This document shows, in pieces, positions 59,853 through 64,000 of a stretch of DNA of 64,000 nt. A program made the translations under genes and the position numbers. Under the pieces are notes generated by a model, which was not told where the DNA came from, ran no database searches, and saw only the letters and a list, made by a program, of their open reading frames with translations. Source of the stretch: Vibrio ostreae (GTDB taxonomy: Bacteria; Pseudomonadota; Gammaproteobacteria; Enterobacterales; Vibrionaceae); contig NZ_CP076643.1 of NCBI RefSeq assembly GCF_019226825.1, positions 2,046,001-2,110,000 on the forward strand, written 5' to 3'. Each line of letters begins with the position of its first letter. Positions within the stretch are counted from its first letter, which is position 1.

Positions 59853-60522
59853 TCACCACTTTCGCGCCCAGGCGGGCACCGATAAAGCCGCCGACGGCCA
59901 TCGTCAGGCCAAGCTGCCAGATAGGCAGACCGGCTATCAGGAAAAAGGTCAGCGCGGCAATGTTGGAGGTAAAGTTGAGTACCTTGGTACGTGCGGTGGC
60001 TTCCACCAGACTGAAATGGCCCAGCACCACAAAACAGACGGTAAAAATTGACCCTGTGCCCGGGCCAAAAAAGCCATCATAAAAGCCGACTCCGCCACCG
60101 ACACAAAACGCAAACAGCGCTTCCGGCAGAGGCTTTTTACCTGAATCAGCACGGGTTTGCGGTGCCAGCAGAAAGTAGAGTGAGATAGCAATCAGCAGCA
60201 GCGGGATCAGGCTGGTCAAAAGCGAGGCATCTATCACCTGCACCAGCTCAGCACCGGCGGCAGAACCAACAAAGGTACACACAATCGCCAGGCGCATATC
60301 TTTGAGGCTGACAATGCCGTTACGGATAAAATACCAACTGGCGGAAAAGCTACCGAACGAACTCTGCAGCTTATTGGTCGCCAAAGCCTGAGTCGGCGGC
60401 ACCCCGGCCGCCAGCAGAGCCGGCACGGTCAGGAGTCCTCCCCCTCCGGCCATCGCATCAATAAACCCGGCCACACCCGCGACCACAAACAGCAGAGCTA
60501 AAATATCTAACGAGACTTCCAT
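59743..60522 (-). CDS. TSUP (TauE/SafE, YfcA-like) permease
   Basis: A 259-residue inner-membrane protein with seven or eight hydrophobic segments. The repeat signatures GFIDAMAGGGGLLTVPALL (residues 19-37) and VGFYDGFFGPGTGSIF (about 148-163) are those of the TauE/SafE sulfite/anion exporter family, closest to YfcA. GGAAG lies a few bases before the ATG. Its end overlaps the convergent LysR gene by 110 bp. The substrate is unknown; family members move sulfur-containing or organic anions. Confidence 0.88.
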   Translation of the reverse strand: MEVSLDILALLFVVAGVAGFIDAMAGGGGLLTVPALLAAGVPPTQALATNKLQSSFGSFSASWYFIRNGIVSLKDMRLAIVCTFVGSAAGAELVQVIDASLLTSLIPLLLIAISLYFLLAPQTRADSGKKPLPEALFAFCVGGGVGFYDGFFGPGTGSIFTVCFVVLGHFSLVEATARTKVLNFTSNIAALTFFLIAGLPIWQLGLTMAVGGFIGARLGAKVVISKGQQWIRPLVIVMSMLMATKLLWEQHSQWLLSMF

Positions 60523-60640
60523 GAACTTCCAAAACTGAGACGAGAAAGGCTACACGCTACCACTGCGCCCTGTCCGCTAACAGCGAATTGAAAGAAAATG
60601 ATCCATTCCTAATATTCAACGATAAAATCCCGTAGCGCGA

Positions 60641-61264
60641 TTAACGATAGTAATCTTTGCCCGTTACCAGTTGCAGCCAGTCTTTCACGGCATATAAAGA
60701 AACAAACACCGCCGGATGAGAGGCTTGCTCTCCGTTCGGCCAGAGGACACTGCCCGAGACATAACCATGATTGATGCCAATCAGCTCATCATGATCATTA
60801 TAAACCCCGCCACCAGACATACCGCTGGACACGACACCGGTTGTGGCCGACATCTGGCATCCGTCCCAGCCCTGAACAAATACATCGCCGACATACTTAC
60901 CCTTGCTCGCCGACAGAGGCAGTCCTATCGGATAGCCGACATGCAGGATTTCCTGGCCATTAAACACCATACCTACCGCAGCAGAAATGGTGCCGGCATT
61001 TTTGACCAGTGCAATATCGCAGTAAGGATGGTAGTAAACTTCTCTGCCCTGCAGAGCCAGAATGACCCGGTTGTGTTTCGCTGTCAGTATCCAGCTTTCA
61101 TCCAGCCTGGCCATCGAACCTTCTAAACTGGCAAGTACCGGAATTCCAATAAATATTTTCTGGTTGTTTTGCTCTATCGTGCCATCGATATCACTCCTGG
61201 CGATCCATTGACTGCTGCATCCGGTCAGTAGTAAGCACAACATAATGACGAAACGTTTCAGCAT
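60641..61264 (-). CDS. trypsin-like serine protease lipoprotein
   Basis: A 207-residue predicted lipoprotein with lipobox LTGC (cysteine 16). The mature part has a chymotrypsin-like triad: histidine 64 in ILTAKHN, aspartate 83 in YCDIALVKN and serine 150 in GMSGGGVYN. The usual AAHC around the histidine is AKHN, and the serine loop is GxSGGG, as in bacterial V8/HtrA-like proteases. There is no PDZ domain. The role and target are unknown; the enzyme would be held at a membrane facing the periplasm or outside. It stands alone, between the TSUP gene and carB. Confidence 0.78.
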   Translation of the reverse strand: MLKRFVIMLCLLLTGCSSQWIARSDIDGTIEQNNQKIFIGIPVLASLEGSMARLDESWILTAKHNRVILALQGREVYYHPYCDIALVKNAGTISAAVGMVFNGQEILHVGYPIGLPLSASKGKYVGDVFVQGWDGCQMSATTGVVSSGMSGGGVYNDHDELIGINHGYVSGSVLWPNGEQASHPAVFVSLYAVKDWLQLVTGKDYYR

Positions 61265-61455
61265 GACTCATCACTCCGTTCAGTAAGGAGGAACTAGCCA
61301 CATTGACAATTCAATCAGTAAATTTTGTTGTTTTTATGATGAAGCCCACGTTAATAATAGGGAAAGTAGAAACGAAGATGAGCAAGTGATGCCGTTGTCG
61401 CAAAAAATAGACAAGCTTTCAGCTGTGCTACCAAACTGAGTCATAGCGACAGGAA

Positions 61456-61484
61456 ATAAAAAAGCCCGCTCAGATGAGCGGGCA
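61456..61484 (-). terminator. rho-independent terminator for carB
   Basis: GCCCGCTC/GAGCGGGC stem with a four-base loop (61464-61483), followed on the minus strand by TTTTTTATTT. It lies about 45 bp after the carB stop. The rest of 61265-61527 has no gene. Confidence 0.92.
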
Positions 61485-61527
61485 ATGAGGTTGTCAGATA
61501 AGTTTTACTTACCCGTATTGTTATCCG

Positions 61528-64000
61528 TTATGCTTTTGCAGCCTGATCAGCGCGCACTTGTGCGTGCAGTTCCTGAACTGAGGTTACGTTCGCTTTGGCA
61601 TCCGCAGTGTGAGACATACAGGTTGCAAACGCCGCATTCAGCGTTGTGGTGTAGTTCACTTTCTCAGCCAGAGCGCCGCGACGCAGAACTTTTGAGTCTT
61701 CAATCGCCTGACGGCCGGCAGCCGTGTTGATGATGTAGGTGTACTCATTGTTCTTGATGCGGTCCAGAATGTGCGGACGACCTTCGTGTACCTTGTTGAC
61801 CAGACGAGGGTTGATACCCGCTTCGCCCAGAATCACAGCCGTACCGTGAGTGGCATCCAGTTTGTAGCCCAGTTTCTCCAGCTTAGAAGCCAGGTCAACC
61901 ACACGCTCTTTGTCGCCTTCACGCACAGACAGCAGTGCACGGCCACCTTCAGGATACACGTTGCCACAGCCCAGTTCCGCTTTCGCGAAAGCTTCAGCAA
62001 ACGTTGCACCAACACCCATCACTTCACCGGTAGAGCGCATTTCAGGGCCAAGCAGCGGGTCAACACCCGGGAACTTGTTAAAAGGCAGCACCACTTCTTT
62101 GACTGAGTAGTACGGTGGAATGATCTCTTTGGTGAAACCTTGCTGCTCCAGAGACTGGCCAGCCATGACACGCGCAGCGATTTTCGCCAGCGGTGCACCG
62201 GTTGCTTTCGATACGAAAGGCACGGTACGGGCCGCACGCGGGTTCACTTCAATCAGGTAAACTTCGTTGTCTTTGACCGCAAACTGCGTGTTCATCAGAC
62301 CACGAACGCCCAGTTCCATCGCCAGTTTCTCAACCTGCTCGCGCATCTTGTCCTGAATTTCCTGGCTCAGCGTGTACGCTGGCAGAGAACATGCCGAGTC
62401 ACCAGAGTGAACACCTGCCTGCTCAATGTGCTCCATGATACCGCCGATCACAACGCGCTCGCCGTCACAGATAGCATCGATGTCAACTTCGGTTGCATCA
62501 TCCAGGAAACGGTCCAGCAGAACCGGAGACTCGTTCGATACGCTCACCGCCTCGTTGAAGTAACGACGCAGGTCTGCTTCATCATATACGATTTCCATCG
62601 CACGGCCGCCCAGCACGTAAGAAGGACGAACCACCAGCGGGAAGCCGATCTCTTTTGATTTCTCAACCGCTTGTTCGATTGCAGTCACGGTCGCGTTTTC
62701 TGGCTGTTTCAGACCCAGACGCTCAACCGCGTGCTGGAAACGCTCACGGTCTTCTGCGCGGTCAATCGCATCCGGGCTGGTACCAATGATAGGCACACCT
62801 GCCGCTTCCAGCGCACGCGCCAGTTTGAGCGGAGTCTGGCCGCCGTACTGCACGATAACGCCTTTTGGTTTTTCAACGCGTACAATGGCCAGTACATCTT
62901 CCAGAGTCACGGGTTCAAAGTACAGACGGTCTGACGTGTCGTAGTCAGTCGATACGGTTTCCGGGTTACAGTTCACCATGATGGTCTCGTAACCGTCTTC
63001 ACGTAGCGCCAGTGACGCATGCACACAGCAATAGTCAAATTCGATACCCTGACCGATACGGTTCGGACCACCGCCCAGAACCATGATTTTGTCTTTGTCA
63101 GTCGGGTTCGCTTCACACTCGTCATCGTAAGATGAGTACATGTACGCAGTGTCAGATGAAAACTCAGCGGCACAGGTATCCACACGTTTGTAAACCGGGT
63201 GAATGTTGAACTGGTCACGCAGACGGCGGATTTCGCTTTCCGCTACGCCCAGCAGAGCAGACAGACGAGCATCCGAGAAGCCTTTGCGCTTCATCGCGCG
63301 CAGTGTGGTCTCAGTCAGACCGGCAAAGCCACCCGCTTTGATGTCATTTTCCATCAGTACCAGTTCTTCAATCTGAACCAGGAACCAACGGTCGATGTTC
63401 GTCAGGTTGAATACACCGTCGACCGACATACCGGCACGGAATGCATCAGCAATGTACCAGATACGCTCGGCACCTGCGTCTTTCAGCTCGTGACGAATCT
63501 TAGTCAGTGCATCCGGAGCATCCAGATCGACCATTTCGTCCAGACCGTTAGCACCCACTTCCAGACCGCGTAGTGCTTTCTGCAGTGATTCTTGCTGGTT
63601 ACGGCCGATCGCCATCACTTCACCGACAGATTTCATCTGCGTGGTCAGACGGTTGTTAGCACCCGCAAATTTCTCGAAGTTAAAGCGAGGAATCTTGGTC
63701 ACAACGTAGTCGATGGTCGGCTCGAACGACGCCGGAGTTGCACCGCCGGTGATGTCGTTCATCAGCTCGTCCAGCGTAAAGCCGACTGCCAGTTTGGCGG
63801 CGACTTTTGCAATCGGGAAACCGGTCGCTTTTGAGGCCAGTGCAGAAGAGCGCGATACACGCGGGTTCATCTCGATGATAACCATACGGCCATCTTTCGG
63901 GTTGATACCAAACTGTACGTTTGAACCACCGGTTTCTACGCCGATTTCGCGCAGAACCGCCAGAGATGCGTTACGCATCAGCTGGTACTCTTTGTCAGTC
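61528..64000 (-). CDS. carB: carbamoyl-phosphate synthase large subunit, C-terminal part
   Basis: The last 824 or so codons of CarB; the 5' end lies beyond the window. CarB uses ammonia from CarA, bicarbonate and two ATP to make carbamoyl phosphate for arginine and pyrimidines. Visible are the end of the first ATP-grasp domain ([20 protein letters not shown]), the oligomerisation domain, the complete second ATP-grasp domain ([40 protein letters not shown]) and the C-terminal allosteric MGS-like domain. The reading continues without interruption to the window edge. About 250 N-terminal residues are missing. Confidence 0.96.
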   Translation of the reverse strand, partial: TDKEYQLMRNASLAVLREIGVETGGSNVQFGINPKDGRMVIIEMNPRVSRSSALASKATGFPIAKVAAKLAVGFTLDELMNDITGGATPASFEPTIDYVVTKIPRFNFEKFAGANNRLTTQMKSVGEVMAIGRNQQESLQKALRGLEVGANGLDEMVDLDAPDALTKIRHELKDAGAERIWYIADAFRAGMSVDGVFNLTNIDRWFLVQIEELVLMENDIKAGGFAGLTETTLRAMKRKGFSDARLSALLGVAESEIRRLRDQFNIHPVYKRVDTCAAEFSSDTAYMYSSYDDECEANPTDKDKIMVLGGGPNRIGQGIEFDYCCVHASLALREDGYETIMVNCNPETVSTDYDTSDRLYFEPVTLEDVLAIVRVEKPKGVIVQYGGQTPLKLARALEAAGVPIIGTSPDAIDRAEDRERFQHAVERLGLKQPENATVTAIEQAVEKSKEIGFPLVVRPSYVLGGRAMEIVYDEADLRRYFNEAVSVSNESPVLLDRFLDDATEVDIDAICDGERVVIGGIMEHIEQAGVHSGDSACSLPAYTLSQEIQDKMREQVEKLAMELGVRGLMNTQFAVKDNEVYLIEVNPRAARTVPFVSKATGAPLAKIAARVMAGQSLEQQGFTKEIIPPYYSVKEVVLPFNKFPGVDPLLGPEMRSTGEVMGVGATFAEAFAKAELGCGNVYPEGGRALLSVREGDKERVVDLASKLEKLGYKLDATHGTAVILGEAGINPRLVNKVHEGRPHILDRIKNNEYTYIINTAAGRQAIEDSKVLRRGALAEKVNYTTTLNAAFATCMSHTADAKANVTSVQELHAQVRADQAAKA

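Overview
The window is a stretch of chromosome from a gammaproteobacterium, almost certainly a Vibrio. The Vibrio call rests on the NupC sequence, which is nearly that of the structurally solved Vibrio cholerae nucleoside transporter, on small proteins of Vibrio type (DUF3545 and DUF5363), on a two-PilZ-domain protein beside serB and radA, and on two adjacent glutamate synthase operons. The gene order matches, as I remember it, one block of V. cholerae chromosome 1, from an acyl-CoA ligase through fusA2 to carB. The balanced base composition suggests a relative such as the V. fluvialis/furnissii group, but I cannot prove the species. Much of the order is also that of the E. coli 99-0 min region (yjjV, deoCABD, ytjB, serB, radA, arcA, thrLABC, yaaA and an alanine symporter) and of arcB-yhcC-gltBD, grcA-ung and mtnN-btuF-yadS.

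Layout. 1-1.2 kb: the promoter end of a small Flp-type pilus locus on the minus strand (Flp pilin, prepilin peptidase, start of an ATPase). 1.7-4.5 kb: an AraC regulator, an ERIC repeat and a long-chain acyl-CoA synthetase. 4.6-7.0 kb: two tandem modules, each a small DUF1127-type protein divergent from a GcvA-like LysR regulator. 7.1-15.3 kb: a second-type elongation factor G, a second ERIC copy, a frameshifted radA, a two-PilZ-domain c-di-GMP effector, serB and ytjB. 15.4-21.8 kb: deoCABD and nupC for nucleoside uptake and breakdown, with a CRP-like site upstream of nupC. 21.8-29.4 kb: yjjV with an overlapping 45-residue gene, yaaA, an alanine/Na+ symporter with a structured upstream region, a hemerythrin protein behind a perfect palindrome, ung, nfo and grcA with two FNR boxes. 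29.5-34.4 kb: thrLABC with a complete attenuator. 34.7-41.3 kb: a small outer-membrane-like protein, rraA, arcA (FNR box), arcB, a lipoprotein and yhcC. 41.8-54.1 kb: two gltBD operons in tandem. 54.3-58.2 kb: DUF1499 lipoprotein, mtnN, a CbiB-like protein, btuF, yadS. 58.4-64 kb: a VOC protein, a LysR regulator overlapping a TSUP permease, a lipoprotein serine protease and the 3' part of carB.

Most of the window is core metabolism: nitrogen assimilation (gltBD), threonine synthesis, pyrimidine/arginine precursors (carB), nucleoside salvage, and redox control (ArcAB, grcA, FNR boxes). There is no phage, IS element, CRISPR array, tRNA or rRNA. I found no whole new multi-gene system. The less explained parts are the twin DUF1127/LysR modules, the structured DNA upstream of the alanine symporter, a probable plus-strand transcript between deoC and nupC, the operator-like palindromes at 26.6 and 58.3 kb, the radA frameshift, and an ArcB in which one of the two redox cysteines known from E. 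coli is a tyrosine.
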